From contig JBBELK010001007.1 in NCBI GenBank assembly GCA_037783545.1, positions 62,001-126,000 on the forward strand: DNA of 64,000 bases. Reading direction: 5' to 3'. Made by a program: the position numbers and the translations under genes. Shown here one piece after another: positions 29,743 through 40,376 of the stretch (the first letter of the stretch is position 1; every line of letters begins with the position of its first letter). A model generated the notes under the pieces. That model searched no databases. It saw only the letters and a program-made list of their open reading frames with translations, and was not told the DNA's origin. This DNA comes from Henricia sp. BOLD:AAB3569. Its lineage: Eukaryota > Echinodermata > Asteroidea > Spinulosida > Echinasteridae.

Positions 29743-30780
29743 GATGCCATCCACTTGAATGACGACAGTAACTTACACGATCTTGGCCAAAGACTGATCT
29801 TACCAGCCACGCATTATGGCAGTCCAAGATGGTACGAAGAAAGCTTCCAAGATGCTATGGCCATTGTTATACATTATGGTCGACCTCATTTGTTTGTGAC
29901 CTTCACTGCACACTCCAAGTGGCCAGAAATAACAAACAGTCTGTATCCTGGAGAAGAAACAACAGATAGGCCTGACATAGTCAACAGAGTTTTCAACATG
30001 AAAGTCAAAGAACTCCTTCACGATATCACCAAAAAAGATATCTTAGGCAAGGTTAAAGCTATGGTTGGTATGGTTGATCCAGAAACCGGGTCTTCCTCAC
30101 ATCCACCTAGCTGATGTTCACTCTTCAGGAACAAGATGTCCCCAAAAACCCAGGCGACTACGACAATCCCATGTTGTATGACCTCTTCACAAAGTTCATG
30201 ATGGACCCTGTGCAGGCGTCAACCAACGCAGTCCATGTGTTACAAATAACGTCTGCGACAAAGGCTTAATTTTCAAAGAAGCTACACCAACATACCATTC
30301 ATTCCGACCATACTTACCCAATCTACAGAAGGAGATCCACACTTTAAGGTGGACACACTGCAGACATTTGGGTCAACAGCATCCAAGAGAATATCTCCAT
30401 CGACAACAGATGGGTTGTTCCTTACAACCCAGTACTACATGTATACTTCTGAAGTACAAAGCACACATCAATGTCGAAATTGTAGCATCTGTCGGTGGAG
30501 TCAAATACTTGTACAAGTACATAAATAAGGGCGCTGGCCGTGTAATGGTTGAAACAATCAAAGACCAAATAACACCAGATGAAATACAGAAGTTTATTGA
30601 CGCTCGGTACATTTCAGCATCAGAGGCTGCTTGGAGACTCAATGGTTTTCATCTAAGCCACAAGTACCCTGCTGTACAAAAACTACCCATTCATCTGCCA
30701 AATGAACAGACGGTCTTTATTCAGGAAAACATACACCCTGCGGAGGCAGCAGCTACCTCTAAGAAGACGCAACTAACATA
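29743..30780 (+). pseudogene. Helitron Rep/helicase fragment, copy 1
   Basis: Frames in succession read GSPRWYEESFQDAMAIVIHY and GRPHLFVTF (the Helitron_like_N block), then, after a frame break near 30080, the region that should hold the HUH motif. Next come NRWVVPYNP, INVEIVASVGGVKYLYKYIN, ARYISASEAAWRLNGF and KYPAVQKLPIHLP. These are the conserved Helitron Rep-domain blocks in normal order. The N-terminal part is missing and the sequence ends at HPAEAAA, before the Rep tyrosines and the helicase. Several frameshifts show it is dead. The same orientation and content precede the second polycystin-like gene at 44210. Confidence 0.8.
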
Positions 30781-32744
30781 ATATTTCACCCTCAACACAA
30801 TTGACCCAAATGCACTGCAGCACCTGCACATTGACATCCTGAGGCATTACACACATGGTACAGTAAAACAAAGCAATTCACCATGTTGGGCACGATGTAC
30901 TCCTTGCGTTTTCCTCGATACCTTCTTCACAACTTCACCAGTGTCCATCGCCGGCACAGCAGGACAAAATCAACCTGGGACAAAACCAACATTTTTTGTC
31001 ATATTGGTTTTTCTTGTAAATTCGTGAACTAAAATTGTGGTTAAAGTTACATTGTCCGTACGTGGTTCTCAGCAAATTCGAATTGTTTTTTCTCCGAACG
31101 AATTTTTAAAGCATTTACTTTACTTTTACAAAATAAAAACATCTTAATATTTTGTATTTTAGACATCAGCAAGTCTGTGAAAAACGCCGTTTTTTTACGG
31201 CCTTTTTTGCGGCTTTGCTTTAAATTGCCGTGAATTGAATATATTATTGCGGACCGCATAGTTCCGACCTGTCAATCAAGCCAACCGCGACCAATCACAG
31301 AGCTAGCAGACGGCGCCCACATAGGTCAAAGTGATGCAATCATCACACAATCACGCGATTTTCTGCCCGTACAGTTTGTATGTTGTATGCGCTAGTGACC
31401 GGGTGAATTTTGGTTTTAATGTCGGGCGATTCGCTGTTCAAAGGTAGGAAAGGGCATTTTTATGAAATATATGTCATCCCTGCATTACTAGCCCTTCGCT
31501 CAGTGTGTGCTACGGTAACTGTCGAGTCCCGTTGCTTTGTACGTACATGTCGCCATTTTTTTGCGATGGCTTGTGAACACATAGCAACAATATCTAAGGG
31601 GCGGGTTTAACTGGGCAATCTCGGAACTAGACTATGCATTCGAAATACAAGTATTGACACATTATTGTTCGATAACTAAAACGTTGGTCGATTTTTGTCT
31701 CATTTCTAGAAAAATATAATCTTTCGACGTGCAACACCCAAATCACGCGGACATATCATATTTAACTGCAAAATAATGTTGGGGCTTTAAAACATAGCAT
31801 TTTCTCCTGAAAAAGTACCATATTGTTTTACACGGGAAAAACCATGTGGTGTTTTGTTAGCATTTCCATCAACACATTTAGTCGGGTTTTTCTTGTCAAA
31901 TTGCGAAGTACCCGATAAATTTTTGGGTAACTGCAAATTATGTATTGGGCCTGGGAATTTAAAATTTTGATGTTGAGGTGTAGGCCTATATGCCTACTGT
32001 AAAATTCACTGTAAAATACCGCTTGCTTGAACGAATTTGTAGCCCAAATGGAATTTTGAGAAACGGCGCAAACCTCCTCGAAAAAGGTGTTATTTGGGCT
32101 CAGTTTATTTATTTATTTATTCATTTCTGTGACAGAGGTTTCATCATCGTCCATTTTTATTTCTACAACAATAAATGTTTTGTTTTGTTGCTGCATGCAC
32201 GACGCGTGAGTTCAGGCGATGGCGTCACAAACGACGGACGAATCCAATATTTTGTTTTTGGGGGAATGGCCCCACGCTCTATGTACGTTGATCAGCATTC
32301 TCATTTCCCTACAGTGCTACCGCTGATAATTTGACAGCATTTGTTTTCACACATATGATGACTGATCACTTCACTTCTCTAGCGTTTAACGTAGGCCAAA
32401 TCCTCTTTTTCAGTTCTTTTTTTTGGTTCTTGTACGGTGATCGTGATGCATGCACCCCTCCTACAAAACCCATGCAACGCGCGGACAACTATAGTCACGC
32501 GCCCTCTTTTGAAATATATCCCATAGTTCCTTGCGAAAAGTTAACAAGCGAAATTAGGTTTTTTTGTCATCTTGCATGTGCATGCTCTTGTCGAAAATGG
32601 GAGAAGAAGTGCCTGCGAACAAGTAAATTCGGCATAGGTGGGTCATATTTACTATTTGTTACTTTCACGTTAAGAAAGAAAGGGTAGTTTTTTAGAAATA
32701 AACTCCGTCGTCGCTGGTTTTGGGTTGGATATTTCTTGAAAGTG
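30781..32744. other. Upstream region of polycystin-like gene copy 1
   Basis: The first ~430 bp and the last ~900 bp are shared, with many indels, with 46486-47630. The block 31213-31985 is present only in this copy. It contains CCAATCA-type words and a short frame, MSGDSLFKG, ending at a possible donor; this is too weak to call. No coding gene is supported. Confidence 0.4.
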
Positions 32745-32902
32745 ATTGTCACGTCACAGTTGCTAACTCAAACTCGCGCCGCGCGCTACGCCCAGGCAGC
32801 CAGGGTACAAAAACCCAGTGTTGTCCTTAGAAACGGCACATTGCGTGTATGCTGTGTAAACAGTGTGGACGCCTTTTTTCATGAGAATTTTCATCGATTC
32901 GA
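32745..32902 (+). promoter_or_regulatory. Conserved proximal upstream region of gene copy 1
   Basis: This segment is well conserved with 47618-47772 while flanking DNA has diverged. It includes TGTCACGTCACAG, a GCGCGCTACGCCC run and TACAAAAACCC. CpG content is raised. It may include the promoter and 5' UTR. No TATA box in a clear position. Confidence 0.3.
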
Positions 32903-35900
32903 ATGAGATTTTTCCTGATTTGTGCGATAATTTTGTGGACTTCAGTCGACTCGACTGTGAGGTAGGTTTTAGATAAACATGTTCATGATGTTTAAGTTTG
33001 TGTAACTTTGTAAAAATTAACTACACTAGGCCTAGATACATGAGATATTAACTTTAGTCATTTTTAGGCATTCCTTACTTTTAGTACCCCGTTCCATATA
33101 AGAGATTAAAAGTGTAATTTTTTATTAAACCACTTACCTATAGTGTTTCTCTTGATCTTTTTCTTTAGATTGACTAGATTATTTTTGTGAAAAGAGGGCA
33201 GGGTTTTGATTTTTGACGGAAATTGTGGGGTGAAAACAGGAATAACTGCCTAAAGGTTTAACAAATTCAAGATAGCTTGTTATGCTCAATGAGCATGAAA
33301 GGCCGTTTTTGATTGGCTGAGAATGGTTTCACTTTAATACCCGGTCTCTGATTGGTCAATGAGTGGGAGTTTTTTACAACATAAAACAGCAGAAGGCCAA
33401 ATTCAAGTGAGTTAGCAATGCTGAAGCTGACAAAACAGGTAACAGAAATTGTATTTTTTAAAGGAATTATTGTTCAAATGTTAAAAAAATATGGATTAAA
33501 GGAATGAAGAAGAGTTGGTCGTTTCCACAAAAGTGAAATTAGTGCAAAAAAGTCAGTTTTACAGCTATAAAAGTTATTACAAAATTGGGTGGCCTAAAAG
33601 TAAGGAATGCACATGTTTAGTTAAGCCTAGGCTAAGCTAAGTCAAGTAGGCCCATTTAAGACTAAGTTAAGCTAACATTAGACAAATCTCTTTCCTAACT
33701 TTATACCCTCAACTTTAGTTATAGTGTTGAACTTCACATCACTAAAACTAGCCTAGCCTATAGGTTTATGCAGCTTTCTTTCTTTCTTTCTCTTTTTTCC
33801 AACCCGGAGGGTATAGGCCTATACTATATAAAGGCTCGAGCTGGCATGTGCAATTAACCACCTTTTGTTTTTTTAAACAATAATGATTTCTTTCCTGATT
33901 TTTGTTCCTAGTTCACAGACCCTGAGCACCATCTCGGGTCCCTTCCAGGGCAATCCTGCCATCTCTGCCTTGACTAGTGATGACTGCCTTTCAACTGTTG
34001 ATTGGCATGAGATCATCCTCATCACTGCAGTCCCAATAGCTGCTGGCTTTGGACTGCTGCTGCTCGCTGCCTTTCTCAAAGATTTCAGACAGGCTTGCAA
34101 GGTAGGCCAACAAGTCTGTAAACTTACTAGCATTAAACTTTTAAAGTGTCTAGTGTGTTCAGATCTGATCACATTTCTGAGGCGCCCATTTTTGCCATGG
34201 GTGTTTAGATTTTGTACCATATCATTTGTCATATTTTTCTCATTACCAATCTGAAAATTTGTGCTCTTCGCCTCTTAATCTGTATATTTTTAAGGATATT
34301 GTCAAAAAGTACTGATCTTAATTGTAAACTAATTTAAATCCATTCCATAAACCGTGCATGTTTGCTTCCACACCAAATTGGAGATTGCAAATTTCATGTT
34401 TTCTTACCAATGGCTAGTATTTTGGGGAGGTATTTTATATGATTTTTAGGTTAGAGCAAATTCCATTATCTAGCCAAATATGAACAAGCAGAGCTCCTTT
34501 TAAAGGAGTGTGTTTAGATTCTTCTACAAAAAGGTTTAATTTTAACCTAAAAATCATATAAAATACCTTCCCAAAATACTATCCATTGGTAAGAAAACAT
34601 GAAATTTGCAATCTCCAATTTGGATGTGAAAGCAACAATTTTGTAATTTCTGCACTGCTTTATGATACAAATAAATTAGTTTACAAAACATCTGTGTTTT
34701 ATTACGATATCCTTAAAAAAGATATGGATTGAGAACGCGAAATTTAAGAATGGTATTGAGAAAAATATGACAAACGGGCTCGAAAAAAGTTATGTGGACA
34801 CGCTCCTTTAAAGGCCCAGTACATGTATCATTTGCAATGACCCCAAAAAGTAATCGACGAGTCTACAGGGGAAAAGTTCTGAAAGTAAAGATTGAATTAA
34901 TAGCAACTATCCAATGAAAGGTTTTCGCTCAAAATGATATAATTTTACCAGAAAATAATCCGTAAAGATGAAGTTATTTAGATCGTTTCCAAACGATTTA
35001 CTTACATGTATTTTGTGGTTCGCATCTACGCGGTCCAAAATGCATGGGCGTGTGTTCCAACGCGATGCATTTTTATGGATCGCGCGCAAACGCAGTATAT
35101 GATGTGCGCCACAGAGTGCATGACGCAAGCCACATAGTACCCGATCAACTGAGAATGAATAATTGAAACACCCCGCCATTACAAGACCAGGAAAACGCAT
35201 ATGGATTTTCATGGGTTTTTTAAACTTGGTACATTTGACAAAGCTGAAATTTCTTCGGATGAGTTTTTTTATGTCTTTCTTTTGATTTATAATGGTTTTA
35301 TTCGCAGGATCGCTCAAAAACATATCATATACAGGGCCTTTAAAGCCCCAATACATCATTTGCAGTTGCCCAAAATTGCAGTTGCCCAAAATTGCAGTTG
35401 CCCAAAATTTGTTATGAGTTGACCAGAAACAAATTGACTTAAAGTGTTAATTGCAGTGGTAACAAATACCACTTTTTTTCGTGTAAAATGGTACTTTTGT
35501 GGGAGAAATTGCCAACTGAACGTGGGTTTTGTGTTTTGTTTTAAAAGTTGTCTGCTACCTTTTATCCTTCATTTACACACAAAAATTGCATGGATTTCTG
35601 AAGTATTACTGCATCTATGTGGCTGAAACTTCAACAAGGCATTTTCTCGAAATAGGCTTTCAATTACGAGTGCAAATAACGCCATTGATACAGTTACCAT
35701 TCATGTACAGTACTGTATCTTTAAGTCAAGATTCTTTGTATGTAATAGTAATGTATGATTAATCCTCCTTTTTCTTTGCTTCAAACAGAGCAATCGTTCC
35801 TGCCCTCCAGCTCCTCAAACCATCAGAGCTAAAAAGGGACGCACCTACGTCATAGACGTAGAATACGGAGGCTGTACAAAATGGGGTTCATTCCTGCGTT

Positions 35901-38900
35901 GGTGTGCTGTGCAGACATCATCAGCCGAAATAAAAAACCGACGTCTGGTGAGACTCCGTGGAAGTACTGGCTTCAGCAACTGGTAAGATACCGTATACGT
36001 GCATTTATGCGAGTTCAGATATAAACCCAAGTTTGACTGACGATTTCTGTCTTGTTACTAAATAATTTCCTTGGTAACATTGCAAAGCCCTGTTATTCTT
36101 CGCTACAATGATGTGTTAATTGTTATAATTAAGCAATTTAACAGGGCTTTCCGGTGATACTAAATTCAAGGAATGATTTCATAACAAGAGAGCATTGTCA
36201 GTCAAACTCGAGTTTCCAAACGTTTTTGAGGAGTTTAAAGGGGCTATGTCACGGTTTGCGCATGCGCCAAATTATTTCATATTTTGACATACGTGCGGGC
36301 TCAGATGAATGTAGTGCAATTTCGTTACACAACGCCATTGGTGCGTGTGCTATAGTTGTGTACATCGTGTACTTGGCATGGGCAGTGTGTTCGTTCATGA
36401 GTGTTTACAATACGCAGAATTCAGCTACATTAATTGTGCATCGTGTGCGCGCTCTTGTTCGATTTGGCATCGCGCGCGCGCGATTGCGCGACTAATGTTT
36501 TGAAAAAAAATCGTACAGCGGTGGCGGCCACTGTGTTTTTCCAAGGACAGAAGGTATGCTTTAAAATTGCTGTCAGGACCAAATAAGCATGTCAGTTTTG
36601 ATGGAAAACAAGGTTAAATAAATTGCTGTATCCAACCATGTCATTCATATCATTCGATGCCGTTTCTGTCATGTGTTGTCGAGTTTTTTGATGTGATGAA
36701 AAAACTCTCTTTTTAACGACGGCCGCACACACGGTGATGTCGATGTTTGGCGGCTTAAAAATACGGCAAACAGTGCGATTACAAGTAAAAAGTAATGCAT
36801 CAGGACATCCTGGACGTCGACAAGTACACAACTGCCAAAATTACTAAATAATTATAAGGGATGGCAAAGATTAAATAGGATATGCGAAACCTGGCGACAA
36901 AACTTGAAAGAGGTTAGCCACTCTTTTTAAAGTTTTGCTACGCATGCGCAAACCGTGACATAGCCCCTTTAATATGTTTGTTTGATTATGGTACATGTAT
37001 TTTGTTTTTGGTCCGTCCTCCAGGGTGTCTTTTGATCTGGTTCTTGGAAAGAAATCGGAACAAAAGACGATGACGACCCCTCGCGCCATCGGTAAGCTGG
37101 TAGCTGTGGAGTCGAAATACCCACGAATAAGCGACAGGCTCCACCCCAGGGCATTGCCAACTTCCAACACCAGGGCCTGTCTGAGAGGACTCTTCAAAAG
37201 GGCATGTGATATGTAAGCATTTATAAGAAAATTACATTTTGCAAAAGACAAATAGTTGTATTAAACAACTAATGGCCCATTATATCATTTGCAATAAACA
37301 AAATGTTCACTTTTCGAGTTGAGCAGAAGAAATTTACTTAAAATGTTGACAGCAATGGCAACAAACACCACATGATATTTAAAGGTTTTCTGAAGCATTG
37401 ATGCGTCTTTGTATAGCTGAAATTTCTGCAGATTTATAGTTTACCAATATTCTTTAGATATCCTATGCCCGGAATATGTAAAAAGTGTTATCTTGCAAAT
37501 GATACATTGGCCTTTAAAGCCCCAATACATAATTTGCAGTGACCCAAAATTAAAAGTTTTGATGGCAATGGTAACCAGCACAACATAATTTATTCCCGTG
37601 TAAAATGGTACCTTTGTGGGAGAAATTGCCCCCTCTGGTTTTTAAAAAAAGTTTTTGCACCATTCATTTACACATAGGTTTTCTGAAGTACATGTATTAC
37701 TGCATCTATGTTACTGAAATGTGTACAAGGCAGTTAATCAACATTATTTTAACTGTTTTTAAAATCCGTCAAAGTAATCCATGTAATCCGTCTTTAAGTA
37801 TAGGATGTACTTTACCCGAAGTCAATTAAATATACTCTGAACATTGAGATGGATAAAAACTATATGAGATGGATATAAACTATATGTTTATTTTTTCTTC
37901 TTCTATTTTCAGTGAGATCAGACGTATCCATGCCAAAGACACAAAGACACAAGACCATTACTTCACCGTCATTGGTCCAAGCAGTGGTGGCATCTCATCG
38001 ACAGATCAAGGGATTATCACCACCCTGCCGCTGTTATATTCAACCACTCCGCCCAAAACCAAAACCAAAATCAGCTATGTCGCCTACTACTTCACTAATG
38101 CATCCCTGTGGACCTCGACCTTCATGCCTCAATACCAGGGAAACTTCACTGGAGTACGGCATATCACCCTCTTGTTTACGTGTATTAGTTACACCATGGT
38201 TGCTGCCGATGCGTTATCCAAGTTTGCAGTGATGGAGAAGTCTGTCGTGCTAAGCTGGCCTAATTATAGTCTGACCTTATGTGTGGTAATTAGAGCAGCC
38301 GTAGTTGGTGTCGTAGTCTTCGCATTCATTGGCATTGTTGAGATGATCTTCCGAGCCACACCAACTGTATGGTCGCTATATCCACCTTGCGTACCTGTGC
38401 AACAGCAGCATGAATACATGTTTTCGAATTGCGTCCGACCGACTTGTGTGCAGTCTGTAGATGGATATTTCTACGGAGGAAACTCTATTAGTGTTGAGAG
38501 TATTCCCCACGAAACGAGCAGTGCTCCAGATATTATGCAAACCCAGAGTTCCAAACAAGTGCGTGATAACACCCAGATGCACTTCAATCAACCGGCATTG
38601 TATGGTAAAGGCGACTTGAAGCCATGTGACATTTTAAGTAACACATCAGCTAAGATGAATAATGCTGTTGATGTGAAGACAAAGAACGCTGAAAGTCCCA
38701 CTACCAAAATTCGTGCTGCAGGTTTGACTTGCCGCTCTCAATGGACCGTGGTCAATGGCCGCGAAATCTACAAACTTTATGCTGAAAAGTTAAACAGCAA
38801 ACAGTTTACCAAATCTACATTTGACACCAAGCCTGATGCGTCTCTATCCCCCGACGTAACAATCAACCCTACTCGTGACAATACCAACAATTCCAAGAAT

Positions 38901-40376
38901 GACATCAAGCTTGCTGTTAGTTCCAATTGCAACGTAGTTAGCTCCGGGAACAGCTCTCAGACAAGCGACGTAACCTGGATTCCTTGCTCGTCTACATCAA
39001 TTGACTTCAAGAGCAGTTCCTTCATAACTGACACGGTAACATCTTATCAACCAAGGTCAACTTCAAGTGCTTCTGCTACCAGGAGCAGTTCATCACTCTT
39101 TTCCAATGAGTCGATTGAGAAAGGAAGACCCGATGACGACCATGATGACAAGACCTTTCCGGCAATTGAGGACTGTTTAACCCAATCTGACACCAAGCAG
39201 ACGTCTCTAATCAAGACAATTTTCCATGAGCCATTACAGAGCCGACCCGAATCCACCTCTTGCACTGCGCCTGCAACCATTCAGCCCTACTACAACAAAC
39301 AAAAGATCACTATTCAGAAGCAGGCAGCAGGTGATAGCCACTGTACTGCACACAGTGAGCAGTACAAGTTCCAAAACCGTGACCCTTCAGAAGAATTCGT
39401 ATCCTACTTTGCTGTTCTCACAGAGGAGAATATCAAGACAGCTAAAGTGAAACGCACCAAGAATTACATCAACAAGTTTACCGACATGGGAAAGGCTATA
39501 ATTGTCATCTTGCCTTACGATGATTCCAAAGCACCCCAGGATGTGTCTGACATTAACGAGATGAATATAATATCATTTCTCGATGATATTCCACCAGTTA
39601 AGACAAATCCCGATGAAAAATCCCCAGCCGCCTGTGCTGCAGTGGAAACACGCGCTGACTACATCATCAATATTCCCATGGATTTTGAACTGCCGAGTGT
39701 GACCATACAGACAAGCACTAGCCTCAGATCGGTCTTCTTCGGGATTAGAAATTGGTTTGCGGGATTGCTGTCCAAACCCAGACTTGATATTGGCGATGAC
39801 TACAAGTTGGAAGTGACTGAAAATGATTCTTTCATGAAAACCCCGGATGAAAACACCAGTGTGCTGTCTGTTCCACAGGAAGCTGCTGCTAACCATCACA
39901 TTCAACCAGGACCATGTGGAGCCAAAACCAAGCACACCGCCTCAAGCTGGCTTCCTAGTAATGGAAATAACAACTGCGATACTGAAGAAAAGTCCGTTCA
40001 CAATCTCCAAGGCGCCGTCTTCCAAAGATCGAGCGACAGGTTCGAGTACAATTCTGTCTCTTCATCCACCAGTTGGAGCAGCATCCAGTCAGTTCAGAAT
40101 GCCTCGAAGAAACAACTTACTCCAGTCGCAATGTTCATTCTTTTAATCTGCAACGTCCTTCTGATTGCGTCCTGCGTGCTTGCGGTGTGGTGGTCCATAT
40201 ACTCCCTCCATGGCTTCTGTTGGAGCGCCTTCTGGGAGTGGGCCGCCACTGCTGTCACTGCTGTTCTCATCCAGGCTATCATCTATGATACCATCAAGGC
40301 TGCCATCATAACGTTTCTCAAGCGGTTGTCCTTCAAGGAAGAGACAAAACCAAAGCCCTACTCCATCATTCTCTAA
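32903..40376 (+). CDS. Polycystin-1-like membrane protein lacking the channel half, copy 1 (5 exons, ~1,031 aa)
   Basis: Exons are 32903-32961, 33912-34101, 35789-35982, 37024-37212 and 37913-40376. All introns are GT-AG, and phases 2, 0, 2, 2 match at every junction. Residues 1-19 are a signal peptide (MRFFLICAIILW). After a ~35-residue extracellular stub comes TM1 (54-75, IILITAVPIAAGFGLLLLAA). Residues ~84-240 look like a strongly diverged PLAT domain (TYVIDVEYGG; IRRIHAKDTKTQDHYFTV). LWTSTF with FTGVRHITLLF at 289-299 matches the FTRVQR-type start of TM2; TM3 follows at 331-357 and ends VEMIFRATP, like the polycystin-1 LIVxIFR block. A ~590-residue Ser/Thr-rich loop leads to TM4 (~949-971) and TM5 (~985-1013). 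The protein stops at PYSIIL, before the TM6-11 channel. REJ, GAIN/GPS and the TOP domain are absent. Family assignment is from motif recognition and remains to be tested. Confidence 0.7.
33068..33610. mobile_element. Insertion in intron 1, copy 1 only
   Basis: GCATTCCTTACTTTTAG at the left is mirrored by TAAAAGTAAGGAATGC at the right. Intron 1 of copy 2 lacks the whole block (it passes from the TAACTTTGT word at 47871 to GGCCTAGGCTAAGC). The interior carries two CCAAT-type words in inverted orientation (GATTGGCTGA, GATTGGTCAA). The boundaries extend a little beyond the TIRs. Confidence 0.55.
34138..34815. mobile_element. Large foldback element in intron 2
   Basis: Long complementary arms pair around a short centre near 34500. 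Matched pairs include CCAATGG/CCATTGG, ATATGATTTTTAGGTTA/TAACCTAAAAATCATAT, GGAGATTGCAAATTTCATG with its complement, and GTCATATTTTTCTCA with TGAGAAAAATATGAC. The arms are about 330 bp each. The identical element is at 48432-49098 in copy 2, so it predates the duplication. Confidence 0.75.
34816..35780. repeat. Members of a CTTTAAAGCCCCAATACATC repeat family in intron 2
   Basis: The block AAAGCCCCAATACATCATTT with downstream GTAAAATGGTAC, GGGAGAAATTGCC and TATTACTGCATCT recurs at 35340, 37517, 42092, 49634, 56705 and 61010. At 35362-35409 the 16-mer GCAGTTGCCCAAAATT is repeated three times. It is a dispersed non-coding repeat with no visible protein. Confidence 0.65.
36239..36968. mobile_element. 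TTAA-flanked 730-bp MITE in intron 3, copy 1
   Basis: AGGGGCTATGTCACGGTTTG at the left is mirrored exactly by the right end (CAAACCGTGACATAGCCCCT), continuing into GCGCATGCG. TTAA flanks both sides (36235-36238, 36969-36972). TTAA duplications are characteristic of piggyBac-type transposition. The interior has a CG-alternating run (GCGCGCGCGCG) near 36470. Other copies are at 50531-56154, where it carries a nested insertion, and from 63374 to the window end. Confidence 0.85.
37213..37912 (+). other. Intron 4 of gene copy 1, repeat-filled
   Basis: It contains two diverged members of the CCCCAATACAT repeat family (about 37270 and 37517). It ends in a strong acceptor (TTTTTTCTTCTTCTATTTTCAG). 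Copy 2 has the same intron with a short extra segment near 56863. Confidence 0.6.

Noticed and set aside
29743..30780. Active Helitron
   Set aside because: Frameshifts, a missing N-terminus, missing catalytic tyrosines and missing helicase show it is a relic.
32881..32961. Upstream ATG at 32881 as the start of gene copy 1
   Set aside because: It is in a different frame from the signal peptide and is not conserved in copy 2, where the position reads AGG.
37912..40288. Alternative-frame ORFs inside the last polycystin-like exon, and their equivalents at 57114-59484
   Set aside because: Each lies within the long in-phase coding exon, and none has a start context, splice signals or recognised domain of its own.
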